A stretch of DNA of 64,000 nucleotides from Paenibacillus mucilaginosus 3016 (GTDB taxonomy: Bacteria; Bacillota; Bacilli; Paenibacillales; NBRC-103111). Shown here in pieces: positions 25,983-34,086 of the stretch. Made by a program: the position numbers and the translations under genes. Numbering within the stretch: position 1 is the stretch's first letter; every line of letters starts with the position of its first letter. The stretch is from the NCBI RefSeq assembly GCF_000250655.1, contig NC_016935.1:1258001-1322000 (forward strand). Direction: 5' to 3'. The notes under the pieces are model-generated. The model was not told where the DNA came from. It did not search any database and was given only the letters and a program-made list of their open reading frames with translations.

Positions 25983-27083
25983 TTAATAAACCTTAATCTC
26001 GTTATAGAAGGTGTCTCTTTCTACCGGGATCCGTCCGGCTCCCTTGATCAGGAAGACGAGCTCATCCCGGGTGAGGCCTTCCGGAGACAGGGCTCCCGCC
26101 GCGTGGGAAATACGTTCTTGAATAATGGTGCCATGCGCATCGGAAGCCCCGAAGTTCAAGGCGATCTGTGTCAGCTGTGTCCCCAGGTTAATAAAGTAAG
26201 CCTTGATGTGCTGGATGTTGTCCAGCATGAGCCGCGAGATGGCGATGGTCTTCAGGTTGTCGGTTGCCGATACGAAGCGCTTGAGGCTCGCACCGCTGGC
26301 CGGCTGGACCGCATTCGGAATGAAGACCATGAACCCGCCGGTCTCATCCTGCAGCTCGCGAAGGTAGATCATATGCTGAATGCGCTCCTGGAGCGTCTCG
26401 ATCGAACCGAACAGCATTGTGGCATGCGTCTTCATGCCGAGCTTGTGCGCCGTGCGCTGGATTTCGAGCCACTGGTCGGTCGAAGCTTTGTCCACCAGAT
26501 GCATCTTCTTGCGGTACCGGTCCGAGAGAATCTCGGCGCCGCCGCCCGGCATCGTGCCGAGGCCGGCATCCATCAGCTGCTGCAGGACCTCTTTATAACT
26601 TACCCCGCTCAGCCGGGAAAAAAACTCAATCTCTGCTGCGGTATGAGCTTTGATAGTAATGTTCGGGTAGCGCTTCTTGAGTGCGCGGATGTTCTCCAGG
26701 TAGTACTCGAACGGCACATTGGCGTTATGTCCACCGGTGATATGAAACTCCTGAAGGCCCGGATGGTAATGCTTATCGATGTACTCGAACATCTCCTCCG
26801 GAGACAGCGTGTAAGCCCCAGGCTGTCCTTCATCCCGGCGGAAATGGCAGAAGGCACAGTGCTCTTCGCAGACATTGGTAAAATAAAGGCTCATATTATC
26901 CACGAAATACACTTTCTTGCCGTTCTTGCGCAGGTTGACCTGATTGGCCAATTGACCGATGGTTGGCAGGTCGTCCGATTCATACAAAAATACCCCGTCT
27001 TCCAGGGTGAGACGCTCGCCGTGCTCGACTTTCTCGGCGATTTCAGCCATGCGTCTGTCTTGGCCGCTGATGATGGTGCTCAT
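25983..27083 (-). CDS. mqnE: Radical SAM aminofutalosine synthase (menaquinone, futalosine pathway)
   Basis: 366 residues. The radical SAM cluster motif is C72-x3-C76-x2-C79 (NVCEEHCAFCHF), followed by HITGGHNA and the GxGTMPGGGAEI motif shared by MqnE/MqnC/CofH enzymes; the C-terminal GTIIQERISHAAGALSPEGL favours MqnE over MqnC. It joins a bicarbonate-derived chorismate product and SAM to give aminofutalosine, the second step of the alternative menaquinone pathway. Start: ATG 27083 with GGAGGTG 10 bp upstream. A promoter at 27299-27327 would give an untranslated leader of about 210 nt. Confidence 0.88.
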   Translation of the reverse strand: MSTIISGQDRRMAEIAEKVEHGERLTLEDGVFLYESDDLPTIGQLANQVNLRKNGKKVYFVDNMSLYFTNVCEEHCAFCHFRRDEGQPGAYTLSPEEMFEYIDKHYHPGLQEFHITGGHNANVPFEYYLENIRALKKRYPNITIKAHTAAEIEFFSRLSGVSYKEVLQQLMDAGLGTMPGGGAEILSDRYRKKMHLVDKASTDQWLEIQRTAHKLGMKTHATMLFGSIETLQERIQHMIYLRELQDETGGFMVFIPNAVQPASGASLKRFVSATDNLKTIAISRLMLDNIQHIKAYFINLGTQLTQIALNFGASDAHGTIIQERISHAAGALSPEGLTRDELVFLIKGAGRIPVERDTFYNEIKVY

Positions 27084-27626
27084 AAACAAACCCACCTCCG
27101 TTAACTGGATAAGCGTTCAATCGAATGAAAAACGGTGTAGAACGCGGTATGAGAACTGCAGGAAAAGTACGATAGGGTTATAGTGTATCCCGTGAAGCCG
27201 CACGTATTTGCGCACAGCGGCCGGCCGGCGGTTCGATCTTAATTGCAGAGAGGAACCGGGCCCGGCATAACGGTACTTTTCAAAAACACAATATTCCTAT
27301 TATAAACCTACCACTTGTAAGGGGCAATACAGGAATCGACAAATCGAATCCGCTTGCCGCGGTACTACGGTACAGCAACCCTGCATCCTGCTCCCCCGGA
27401 GGAAAGGCGGGAGTTCATGGAGATAAACGCCTTTTTTGAGGACGATGCGCGTTTATTTCAATGATCAGATAACGGAAACGGGCTATTGTGAGTTATACAT
27501 TCCGATCTTTCAAAAAACTGGGTTTCTTCCTATTTTCAATGGGGGTTGTTTCTAGTATACTTACTTCTTAGCAAATCAGAAGCTGAATTGAGCTTGGCAG
27601 GCGTTTATCATACATAAGGCGGTGCG
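27084..27626. other. Long intergenic region between divergent mqnE and Spo0E-like gene
   Basis: AT-richer than its surroundings. It holds the minus-strand promoter at 27299-27327 and a TATACT -10-like element near 27555 that may serve the Spo0E gene. A 15-codon ATG frame at 27416 with GGGAG in front is seen but cannot be supported as a gene. Confidence 0.5.
27299..27327 (-). promoter_or_regulatory. Sigma-A-like promoter, minus strand, for mqnE
   Basis: Read on the minus strand: TTGCCC, 17-bp spacer, TATAAT. It is about 215 bp upstream of the mqnE start. Confidence 0.55.
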
Positions 27627-27824
27627 GTGTTGCTGGTCCCGGGTTCTTTCGATCTGCAATCAAGCATTTCCCTTGAGATCGAGAAACTCAGGGAGCGGCT
27701 CGTCTCGCTCGGCATCCGTTTCGGTCTCATGCATCCGGAAGTGCAGGAGTGCAGCAGGCAGTTGGACGAACTGCTGCTCCAATATTACGAAATTGTCCGT
27801 CATCACAAGAACAACCCCTCTTGA
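27627..27824 (+). CDS. Spo0E-like aspartyl-phosphate phosphatase
   Basis: 65 residues, two predicted helices. The motif SRQLDELLLQYY matches the S-x-x-x-D signature of Spo0E/YisI/YnzD proteins, which dephosphorylate Spo0A~P and hold back sporulation. GTG start at 27627 with an AAGGCGG-type site 6 bp upstream; no ATG is available. The hydrophilic N-terminal part (LEIEKLRERLVSLGIRFG) is the first helix. Confidence 0.85.
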   Translation: MLLVPGSFDLQSSISLEIEKLRERLVSLGIRFGLMHPEVQECSRQLDELLLQYYEIVRHHKNNPS

Positions 27825-27949
27825 GCCGCGCGGAGGGAAGGAGTATAATTTGGAGTAACGGATGGAATGTTCTCGATCCGCTTATTCTAGAATATCAGCG
27901 GACCTCCCTGGTCTGACGGCTTGAAATACCTTAAGGAGGTAGATGAATC

Positions 27950-28309
27950 ATGATTACAATCAGCGAATCGGCTGCCGATAAAATCAAACAAATGCTGGCT
28001 GCGGAGGAAGCGCCTGACCTGTTCCTGCGCGTTGGTGTCAAGGAGGGCGGCTGCAGCGGCTTCTCCTACGGCATGGGCTTTGACGATGACCAGCATGATG
28101 AAGATAAAGTCTTCGATATCCACGGGCTGAAGGTGGTTGTCGACAGCGAGAGCTCCAAGTATCTCTACGGCGTGGAGATCGATTTCCAGGAGTCCGGCAT
28201 GGGCGGCGGCTTCACCATCAACAACCCGAACGCCGTGGCGTCCTGCGGCTGCGGATCTTCCTTTAAGCCCGCAGGCTATGAAGGAACTCCGGAGAAATGC
28301 GACGAGTAA
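27950..28309 (+). CDS. HesB/IscA-type iron-sulfur carrier protein
   Basis: 119 residues, A-type carrier with the three conserved cysteines C35 (GGCSGF), C99 and C101 (SCGCGSSF). It accepts and delivers Fe-S clusters; B. subtilis YutM/ErpA is the likely counterpart. An excellent TAAGGAGGT lies 8 bp before the ATG. The C-terminal extension after CGCGSSF is about 15 residues longer than in E. coli IscA. Confidence 0.92.
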   Translation: MITISESAADKIKQMLAAEEAPDLFLRVGVKEGGCSGFSYGMGFDDDQHDEDKVFDIHGLKVVVDSESSKYLYGVEIDFQESGMGGGFTINNPNAVASCGCGSSFKPAGYEGTPEKCDE

Positions 28310-28560
28310 CCCGTGAGCAGGTTCACTTCTACTTTTAGCTTGATCGATGGGCTTTCTGCTCACTCCCTTTTGAGGGGAAGGAGCGGAAGGCCCTTTGTTT
28401 CCCCTTAATTGGTGAATAATTTCACAATTAGCTGTGAAATAAATCACTTACTATTTGAGCATAAAGGAAACTCCATCATTTGTAAAGACGGTTTGCAGCA
28501 AAAAAATAAGGGAGACGGCGTATTCCGGCCGTCTCCCGCTGCGACTGTGGGGCCGCAGTG
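28310..28560. other. Intergenic region with two adjacent GTGAA-type dyads
   Basis: Between convergent genes. TGGTGAATAATTTCACAA (28410-28427) fits the Rex consensus TTGTGAAN4TTCACAA with one mismatch and the Fnr/CRP pattern TGTGAN6TCACA with one mismatch; 5 bp later TGTGAAATAAATCACT (28433-28448) fits Fnr-type TGTGAN6TCACT exactly. There is no annotated promoter or gene start close to them. Confidence 0.5.
28499..28537 (-). terminator. Rho-independent terminator of the DUF4870 gene
   Basis: Minus strand: GGGAGACGGC / GCCGTCTCCC stem, then TTATTTTTTTG. Confidence 0.9.
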
Positions 28561-28857
28561 TTACCTTTCGAGCAGCACCTGAATTCCTTTGACCACGTTG
28601 TAGACGATCACGAGACCATACAGAATGGCGACAAGCACCCCGAACAGGAACAAACCGGTGAAGGTAGGTGCAGCGAGCCAAATGATCAGCAGAAGGAACA
28701 GGGAGAAAAAGGGCAGGATGTGCGAGATCAAGGCTTTCTTGGCATGCTGGCGCACTTCGTAATCGTTCGAGATAAAGTAGACGACCGCGGGAATCAGGAA
28801 TCCGGCGAAGAAAATACTGAAGTAGCATAGAGCGGCGGTGATTTTACGGGTGTCCAT
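28561..28857 (-). CDS. DUF4870 domain membrane protein
   Basis: 98 residues with three membrane helices; opening MDTRKITAALCYFSIFFAGFLIPAVVYFISNDYEVRQHAKKAL is the DUF4870 pattern (short helix, polar loop with HAK, two further helices). Function unknown. AAAGGAG lies 8 bp before the ATG at 28857; an upstream in-frame Met lacks one. Divergent from sda. Confidence 0.85.
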   Translation of the reverse strand: MDTRKITAALCYFSIFFAGFLIPAVVYFISNDYEVRQHAKKALISHILPFFSLFLLLIIWLAAPTFTGLFLFGVLVAILYGLVIVYNVVKGIQVLLER

Positions 28858-29006
28858 AGGGTTGGCTCCTTTCATATATAGAAGCGGCGGGATGCAGAGT
28901 AATACGGCGGCGGAGAAAGGGAGTTGCAGGGCGGGAGCCCAAAATGGAATCTTTCAATCACAAGAATGTGATTATACTTTTTTATCGGAAAAAGGGCTTA
29001 CAAGCC

Positions 29007-29104
29007 TGTGTATAACCTTGTCCACAATACCCCCCGTGTTCTACTTGGTATTAACCAGTTATTAACATGCTATACACATGTTGTACACAGTAAATTGTGG
29101 ATAA
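29007..29104 (+). promoter_or_regulatory. Cluster of five DnaA boxes upstream of sda
   Basis: TGTGTATAA (29007-29015) and TGTGGATAA (29096-29104) are exact complements of TTATNCACA. TTGTCCACA (29018), CTATACACA (29070) and TTGTACACA (29081) each differ by one base. Starts are paired 11 bp apart, one helical turn (29007/29018 and 29070/29081). The cluster ends 10 bp before the sda promoter, as expected for DnaA control of sda known in B. subtilis. Confidence 0.8.
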
Positions 29105-29113
29105 GAGGAACGC

Positions 29114-29142
29114 TTGTTCTAATGTGGGGTGCATGATAATAT
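29114..29142 (+). promoter_or_regulatory. sda promoter
   Basis: TTGTTC, 17-bp spacer, TAATAT; 34 bp upstream of the sda start and just downstream of the DnaA boxes. Confidence 0.65.
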
Positions 29143-29175
29143 GATGGTACTTTAAGGAATAAGGTGATTCTTCCC

Positions 29176-29331
29176 ATGAAATTGATTAGCAATGAGATTT
29201 TGGTGGATTCTTATTTCAAAGCCATCAGCCTGAAGCTGGAAGATGAATTTGTAGAGCTGCTCCTTGAGGAAATTCAACGCAGAGAGATCAAGTTAGACTA
29301 CTATAAAGATGGAGACGCCCAGGTGAGCTGA
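29176..29331 (+). CDS. sda: Sda sporulation checkpoint protein
   Basis: 51 residues: MKLISNEILVDSYFKAISLK then LEDEFVELLLEEIQRREIK. This follows the Sda pattern (LSDELLIESYFKAxEMNLxxDFIELIENEIKRR): a helical hairpin that binds the DHp domain of KinA and blocks phosphotransfer to Spo0A when replication is starting or damaged. AAGGTGA precedes the ATG by about 8 bp. The C-terminal six residues are longer than in B. subtilis (46). DnaA boxes and promoter lie directly upstream and a terminator overlaps the stop. Confidence 0.9.
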   Translation: MKLISNEILVDSYFKAISLKLEDEFVELLLEEIQRREIKLDYYKDGDAQVS

Positions 29332-29351
29332 TGCCTGGGTTCTTTTCTTTC
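29317..29351 (+). terminator. Terminator of sda
   Basis: GCCCAGG / CCTGGGT stem with 10-nt loop containing the sda stop, followed by TCTTTTCTTTCTTT. Confidence 0.8.
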
Positions 29352-29433
29352 TTTGTACAGGGGCGGGGAAGGAGAGGCAAAATAAAAAGTGCCCTCATCC
29401 GAAAGACGAAGGCACCTGTGCATCATTTCGTTA

Positions 29434-30420
29434 TTACATTTTCATGTTGGAGCTGTGTCCTGGGGACAGCTTCGCCGACGGGTCGATGTAAACCTTGGCG
29501 TTGTTGATGGCGGTTGGCGCTTCACCGAAGCCTACAGCGATGAGCTTCAGCTTGCCCGGATAGGTCGTGATATCGCCGGCTGCGAAGATCCCGGGGATGT
29601 TCGTTTCCATGCGGGAGTCGACGACGATCGAACCGTTCTCGATGTTCAGGCCCCACTCGGCGATCGGGCCGAGCGAAGAGACGAAGCCGAAGTTCACGAT
29701 GACGGCGTCCACTTCGTGAAGCGTTTCTTCTCCGCTCTTCACGTCCTTCAGCGTAACCTTCTCGATGCGGCCTTCACCCTCCAGCTTGGTGATCTCCGTC
29801 GGGGTGATTACCTGCACCTTGGAGTTCATGAGGTTCTCTACGCTGTGCTCGTGGGCACGGAACTTGTCACGGCGGTGAATCAGCTTCACGGATGCCGCAA
29901 TCGGCTCCAGCATAAGCGCCCAGTCGACCGCGGAGTCGCCACCGCCGCTGATCAGCACGTGCTGGTCCTTGAATTGGTTCAGATCGCTTACGAAGTAATG
30001 GAGGTTCTTCTTCTCATAGCCTGCCGCTTCCGGAAGCTCCAGTCTTCTTGGCTCGAACGCACCAACGCCGCCCGTGATGATGACCGCCTTGGATTGGTGC
30101 GTTCCTTTGTCCGTCGTCACTTCGAAGAGACGCTCATCCTTCTTCTCCACCTTGAGCACTTTCTCTTCGAGGCAAACCGAAATAGGGAAATGCTTCATCT
30201 GATTGTGCAGGTTGTTCACGAGCTCCTGCGCCGTTACCTTCGGGAAGCCGGCTACGTCGTAGATATACTTCTCCGGATAAAGGGCAGCGAGCTGGCCGCC
30301 GAGCTGCGGCATGCTCTCGATAATTTTGACCGATGCCTGACGCATCCCGCCGTAGAATGCCGCGAACATGCCCGCCGGGCCTCCGCCCACAATAATAATG
30401 TCAACCACTTCGCTGGTCAT
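29434..30420 (-). CDS. yumC: Ferredoxin/flavodoxin-NADP+ reductase (YumC type)
   Basis: 328 residues, thioredoxin-reductase-like flavoprotein without the CxxC redox pair, which distinguishes the YumC FNR group. FAD motif [20 protein letters not shown] at the N-terminus, NADPH motif [15 protein letters not shown] near 158-172, and [23 protein letters not shown] near 285. It reduces ferredoxin or flavodoxin using NADPH. ATG 30420 has GGAGGTG upstream at a long spacing (about 12 bp). Neighbouring ndh on the opposite strand mirrors yumC-yumB in B. subtilis. Confidence 0.92.
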   Translation of the reverse strand: MTSEVVDIIIVGGGPAGMFAAFYGGMRQASVKIIESMPQLGGQLAALYPEKYIYDVAGFPKVTAQELVNNLHNQMKHFPISVCLEEKVLKVEKKDERLFEVTTDKGTHQSKAVIITGGVGAFEPRRLELPEAAGYEKKNLHYFVSDLNQFKDQHVLISGGGDSAVDWALMLEPIAASVKLIHRRDKFRAHEHSVENLMNSKVQVITPTEITKLEGEGRIEKVTLKDVKSGEETLHEVDAVIVNFGFVSSLGPIAEWGLNIENGSIVVDSRMETNIPGIFAAGDITTYPGKLKLIAVGFGEAPTAINNAKVYIDPSAKLSPGHSSNMKM

Positions 30421-30730
30421 GATGAAATGATGCACCTCCGTTACATGTTAATCCACTACATTATAATCGGACTCCTTAGGGTATGAAAATACGAGTTCCT
30501 TTTTTCACGTGAACGATATAATTGATGTGGGTGATAATTTATTTTGATGGGCATGCGCGGAGCGGGATGGAAAATGGCCTTCAACACTAGATAGATTGCC
30601 GATTTACGCGGGTTTTTAATCAAAATAAAGCTTGCTATTTCACACGTATCATTATATTATTTCAGGTGAATTGGTTAAAACTGTTTTCTAAAACGCACTT
30701 GACAAGCTTATAATTTGCGTTAAAGAAGTG

Positions 30731-30759
30731 AAAAATAGGGAGAAGAAAACCTATTTTTT
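30731..30759 (+). terminator. Hairpin with T run in the region upstream of ndh
   Basis: AAAAATAGG / CCTATTTTTT with 10-nt loop. It lies between a TTGACA element (about 30700) and the Rex-like operator, so it could insulate ndh from upstream transcription or act as attenuator. Confidence 0.5.
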
Positions 30760-30767
30760 GTAATCGT

Positions 30768-30785
30768 TTGTGTAAAAATTCACAA
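30768..30785 (+). promoter_or_regulatory. Rex-like operator overlapping the ndh promoter
   Basis: TTGTGTAAAAATTCACAA matches TTGTGAAN4TTCACAA with a single mismatch. The second half-site provides the -35 (TTCACA, 30779-30784) of a promoter with 18-bp spacer and TATAAA (30803-30808), so a bound repressor would block RNA polymerase. In B. subtilis Rex represses ndh in response to NADH. Confidence 0.72.
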
Positions 30786-30808
30786 ATTGTTTTGGCAGTT
30801 CTTATAAA
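30779..30808 (+). promoter_or_regulatory. Candidate ndh promoter
   Basis: TTCACA, 18 bp, TATAAA, 38 bp before the ndh start; overlaps the Rex-like dyad. Confidence 0.55.
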
Positions 30809-30845
30809 AATAGAGAAAATCTACTGTGATGGAAGGGATAGAACC

Positions 30846-32036
30846 ATGAGTCGAATTCCTAGAATAGTCATTTTGGGAGCAGGATACGGAGGCATTGTAA
30901 CGGCTATTCGCTTGCAAAAAGAGCTGAATTACAATGAAGCGGATGTAACGTTGGTCAATAAACATGACTACCATTATATTACAACTCATCTGCACATGCC
31001 GGCCGCGGGTACGGATAACCCGGAGAACGCGCGTGTCAATATCTTGAAGCTGATTGATGAATTCAAAATCGACTTTGTGAAATCTACTGTGGTCCAAATC
31101 CGTCCTCAAGAGAAGAAGGTCATTCTCGAGGAAGGTACGCTGTCTTACGATTACCTGGTGATCGGCCTGGGCGGGGAGCCCGAAACCTTCGGGATTCCGG
31201 GGCTGAAGGAGTATGCGCTCAATATCCGATCGATCAACAGTGTCCGGTTTATCCGCGAACACATCGAGTATCAGTTCGCACGCTTTAAGCGCGAGCCATC
31301 CCGTACCGACTACCTGACGTTCATTGTAGGGGGCGCGGGCTTTACCGGCATCGAATTCGTCGGCGAGCTGGCTGACCGGATCCCTGAGCTGTGCAAAGAG
31401 TTCGACGTGGATCCGTCTCTCGTAAAAATATACAACGTGGAAGCTGCTCCAACGGCTCTGCCGGGCTTCGATCCGGAGCTTGTGGAGTATGCGATGAACG
31501 TGCTCAAGAACAAAGGTGTTACGTTCAAGATTGCGACAGCGATCAAGGAATGCACGCCGGAAGGCGTCGTTCTGGCTACGGGCGAGGAGATCAAGTCCGC
31601 AACGGTCATCTGGACCGGCGGTATCCGCGGCAACCATATGCTGGATGAAGCGGGCTTCGAAACGATGCGCGGACGGATCAAGGTGGACGAAACGCTGCGT
31701 GCGCCGGGACACGAGAACGTCTATGTGCTTGGAGACTGTTCGATCGTCATGAGCCCGGAGGGGCGTCCGTATCCTCCGACAGCCCAGATCTCGATGCAGC
31801 AGGCGGATGTCTGTGCGCACAACCTGGTGGCCCAGATCCGCGGGTCCCAGCTGAAAAGCTTCGAATACAAGCCGAAGGGGACAGTGGCCTCCCTGGGACG
31901 CGGCGAAGCGATCGGAATTGTCGGCTCCAAGAAGATCAAGGGCGGCACGGCGGCGGTCATGAAGAAGATCGTCGACCTGCGGTACCTGTACATCATCGGC
32001 GGCATTCCGCTGGTTCTGAAGAAAGGCCGTTTCTAG
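30846..32036 (+). CDS. ndh: Type II NADH dehydrogenase (NADH:menaquinone oxidoreductase)
   Basis: 396 residues. FAD motif RIVILGAGYGGIVTAIRL, quinone/NADH domain motif TFIVGGAGFTGIEFVGELADRI near residue 158, VYVLGDCSIV near 293, and the AQ-QAD motif TAQISMQQADVCAHNLV typical of NDH-2. Peripheral membrane, non-proton-pumping entry of electrons into menaquinone. The ATG at 30846 fits the family start; a longer frame beginning upstream would include the Rex-like operator and is rejected. Followed after 3 bp by a small gene, probably cotranscribed. Confidence 0.93.
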   Translation: MSRIPRIVILGAGYGGIVTAIRLQKELNYNEADVTLVNKHDYHYITTHLHMPAAGTDNPENARVNILKLIDEFKIDFVKSTVVQIRPQEKKVILEEGTLSYDYLVIGLGGEPETFGIPGLKEYALNIRSINSVRFIREHIEYQFARFKREPSRTDYLTFIVGGAGFTGIEFVGELADRIPELCKEFDVDPSLVKIYNVEAAPTALPGFDPELVEYAMNVLKNKGVTFKIATAIKECTPEGVVLATGEEIKSATVIWTGGIRGNHMLDEAGFETMRGRIKVDETLRAPGHENVYVLGDCSIVMSPEGRPYPPTAQISMQQADVCAHNLVAQIRGSQLKSFEYKPKGTVASLGRGEAIGIVGSKKIKGGTAAVMKKIVDLRYLYIIGGIPLVLKKGRF

Positions 32037-32039
32037 AAC

Positions 32040-32312
32040 GTGAGGCACTGCAGCGTCCAAGTTCGGGGGCTTCTGACCCGCGACGAACTGGACCGCTACA
32101 ACGCGCTGATCGATGTGGGCCACTACCTGGAAGCGCAGGACCGGTATGACCTGGTGCATACCGTCCAAAAAGAAATCGATATTCTGATTCTCCCCGCCAT
32201 CGAGCGGCTCAAGGAAAAATCCCGTCAGCGCGACCGGGATACCGAAGAGTATCTGCGCCGCAAGGAGATTGAACGCCAGATGGCTCTCCTGGAAGCTGAG
32301 GACGAAGAATAG
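32040..32312 (+). CDS. Conserved small charged helical protein, function unknown
   Basis: 90 residues from GTG 32040, directly after ndh. The core LLTRDELDRYNALIDVGHYLEAQDRYDLVHTVQKEIDILILPAIERLKEK is followed by a highly charged helix (RQRDRDTEEYLRRKEIERQ), probably coiled coil. No membrane or metal motif. I do not recognise the family. Codon use is like neighbouring genes and a terminator follows, supporting a real gene; the precise start is uncertain because no strong ribosome binding site precedes it. Confidence 0.65.
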   Translation: MRHCSVQVRGLLTRDELDRYNALIDVGHYLEAQDRYDLVHTVQKEIDILILPAIERLKEKSRQRDRDTEEYLRRKEIERQMALLEAEDEE

Positions 32313-32325
32313 CAAGTGCAGCGAG

Positions 32326-32361
32326 CCCTGTTTTACCGGTACTCCGGTAGCAGGGTTTTTT
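32326..32361 (+). terminator. Terminator of the ndh operon
   Basis: CCCTG...ACCGG tact CCGGT...CAGGG with two internal bulges, then T6. Confidence 0.88.
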
Positions 32362-32481
32362 GCATGTGATCCTACCCGGGTCCTGATATCACTTTTGGAA
32401 TCAACTGCTTGTATCTTTCTCCCGAAGTTTCTCTTACTCTAGTGCTATCAAGCTACATATTCTACTAGAGGAGAAAACATC

Positions 32482-34008
32482 ATGAGGAGAAGGTCCATCC
32501 TGGCCGCATCGCTTGCCCTGCTGATGCTTGGCTCGCTGACGGTTCCCGCAAATAAGGCGAAAGCGGTTACCGGCAAGATCGTTCTTGGCTATTACAACGT
32601 CTATTATTCCGGAGATACCCAGTCGTACAACTCGGTCTCCAGCTACGGCTCCTATTTTAACTCGATGTCCACGATGACGTTCCATGCGGATGCCTCGGGG
32701 AACATCACCGGCACGGCGCCATCCAGCGCCATCACGCTGGCCGCATCGAAGGGCATCCAGTCGTTCGCAGCGGTCACGAACCAGGCGAACGGCGCATTCT
32801 CCTCCTCTGTGGCACACGCGATCGTCAGCGACCCGGCGGTCCGCACGAACGCGGTCAACCGGATTCTGAGCACGGCCAAGGCGAACGGGTACCAGGGTGT
32901 GAACATTGATTTCGAAGATATGCTGGCTTCGGACCGTCCTTATTTTAATCAATTCATCAGCGAACTCTCCTCTGTCATGCGTGCCAATGGACTGAAGACG
33001 ATTGTTTCAGTGATCGCCAAAACCAGCGATATGCCTACGAGCGCCTGGTCCGGGGTATATGATTACCATACGCTGGGGCAGTACGCGGATCTGATCCAGA
33101 TCATGACGTATGACCAGAACGGTCCCTGGGGCGCTCCCGGCCCTGTAGCCGGACTGCCGTGGGTGGACTCCGTGCTGAAATACGCGGTAACCCAGATTCC
33201 TTCAAGCAAAATCATGATGGGGCTGCCGGCTTACGGGTATGACTGGAACACCACGACGAATACGGGGCACAAAGCGGTGGCGTGGAAGAATGTGCCTGCC
33301 CTGCTGACGAACAACGCCGCTTCCGTGAAGTGGGATTCCGTGCAGCAGTCTCCTTATGCGACCTATACAGCGGCTGACGGCACCTCCCATACCATCTGGT
33401 ATGAGAATGCGGACAGCATCCAGGCGAAGACGCGTCTCGCGGGTACGTACAACCTTGCGGGCGTGTCGATGTGGTGCCTGCGTCTGGAGGACGAGTCGTT
33501 CTGGAAGGCCGTGCAGGCAGGCTTGGGTACGACGGCGTCTACGACGAGCCCGACAACGAGCACAACGACCACGAGCACGAGCCCGACGACAAGCACGACG
33601 ACCACGAGCACGAGCCCGACGACGACAAGCACGACGACCACGAGCACGAGCCCGACGACAAGCACAACGACGACGACTACCAGCCCAATGACCAGCACGA
33701 CGACACTCACGCCGAGCAAGTCTGCTTATGCCGCCGGCGAGACGGTATATGTAACGGCCAAGGTCACCGACTCGTCCGGCAAAGGGGTCTATGGGGCGTC
33801 CGTGACGCTCTCCGTGACGCTCTCCGTGACCTCACCAACGGGTGCGGTGACGAAGTACACGGGCACAACCGATTCCACCGGAGTCAAAAAGTTCGTGATC
33901 TACACGTCGAAGAAAACGGTGAAGGGCACTTATAAAGCCCAGGCGGTAACCGCCGCTTCGACGAAGATTGCCACAAGCTCGGCAGCTGCCTCTTACATCA
34001 TTAAATAA
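32482..34008 (+). CDS. Secreted glycoside hydrolase family 18 protein with Ig-like domain
   Basis: 508 residues. Signal peptide about 1-28 (MRRRS..., ending AKA). GH18 TIM barrel about 31-345: strand motif YQGVNIDFEDM with acid/base E145 preceded by D143, QIMTYDQNGPWG near 206-218 and a terminal W331 region SMWCLRLED. The motif is the NIDFE variant seen in spore-cortex/peptidoglycan-type and chitinase-like GH18, so the substrate may be chitin or a wall glycan. Then a Thr/Ser/Pro linker (about 351-412) and a C-terminal Ig-like domain (about 413-508). GAGGAG lies 8 bp before the ATG. Confidence 0.9.
   Translation: MRRRSILAASLALLMLGSLTVPANKAKAVTGKIVLGYYNVYYSGDTQSYNSVSSYGSYFNSMSTMTFHADASGNITGTAPSSAITLAASKGIQSFAAVTNQANGAFSSSVAHAIVSDPAVRTNAVNRILSTAKANGYQGVNIDFEDMLASDRPYFNQFISELSSVMRANGLKTIVSVIAKTSDMPTSAWSGVYDYHTLGQYADLIQIMTYDQNGPWGAPGPVAGLPWVDSVLKYAVTQIPSSKIMMGLPAYGYDWNTTTNTGHKAVAWKNVPALLTNNAASVKWDSVQQSPYATYTAADGTSHTIWYENADSIQAKTRLAGTYNLAGVSMWCLRLEDESFWKAVQAGLGTTASTTSPTTSTTTTSTSPTTSTTTTSTSPTTTSTTTTSTSPTTSTTTTTTSPMTSTTTLTPSKSAYAAGETVYVTAKVTDSSGKGVYGASVTLSVTLSVTSPTGAVTKYTGTTDSTGVKKFVIYTSKKTVKGTYKAQAVTAASTKIATSSAAASYIIK
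33538..33697 (+). repeat. Coding tandem repeat for TSPTTSTTT linker
   Basis: Imperfect tandem units of about 30-33 bp built from ACGACCACGAGCACGAGCCC-type segments, differing by codon-sized insertions. They encode the linker of the GH18 protein. A separate in-frame 12-bp repeat (TCCGTGACGCTC, 2.6 copies, about 33799-33830) gives SVTLSVTLSVT in the Ig-like domain. Confidence 0.85.
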
Positions 34009-34011
34009 TAG

Positions 34012-34051
34012 AAGAAAGCCGGATGCCCTTGGCGGGACATCCGGCTTTCTT
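34012..34051. terminator. Bidirectional terminator between GH18 and chdC
   Basis: Perfect 14-bp stem AAGAAAGCCGGATG / CATCCGGCTTTCTT with A- and T-rich ends. Confidence 0.88.
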
Positions 34052-34086
34052 GTATTCCTCTGCAGAGCGATGCTTAGCCTCTCCGA

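Noticed and set aside
27416..27463. 15-codon ATG frame (MEINAFFEDDARLFQ) with GGGAG upstream
   Set aside because: Very short, site too close to the ATG, no terminator or attenuator logic, not next to a biosynthetic operon.
33538..33697. Repeat block considered as a CRISPR array
   Set aside because: Units are adjacent and translated without spacers; it encodes a Thr/Ser linker.
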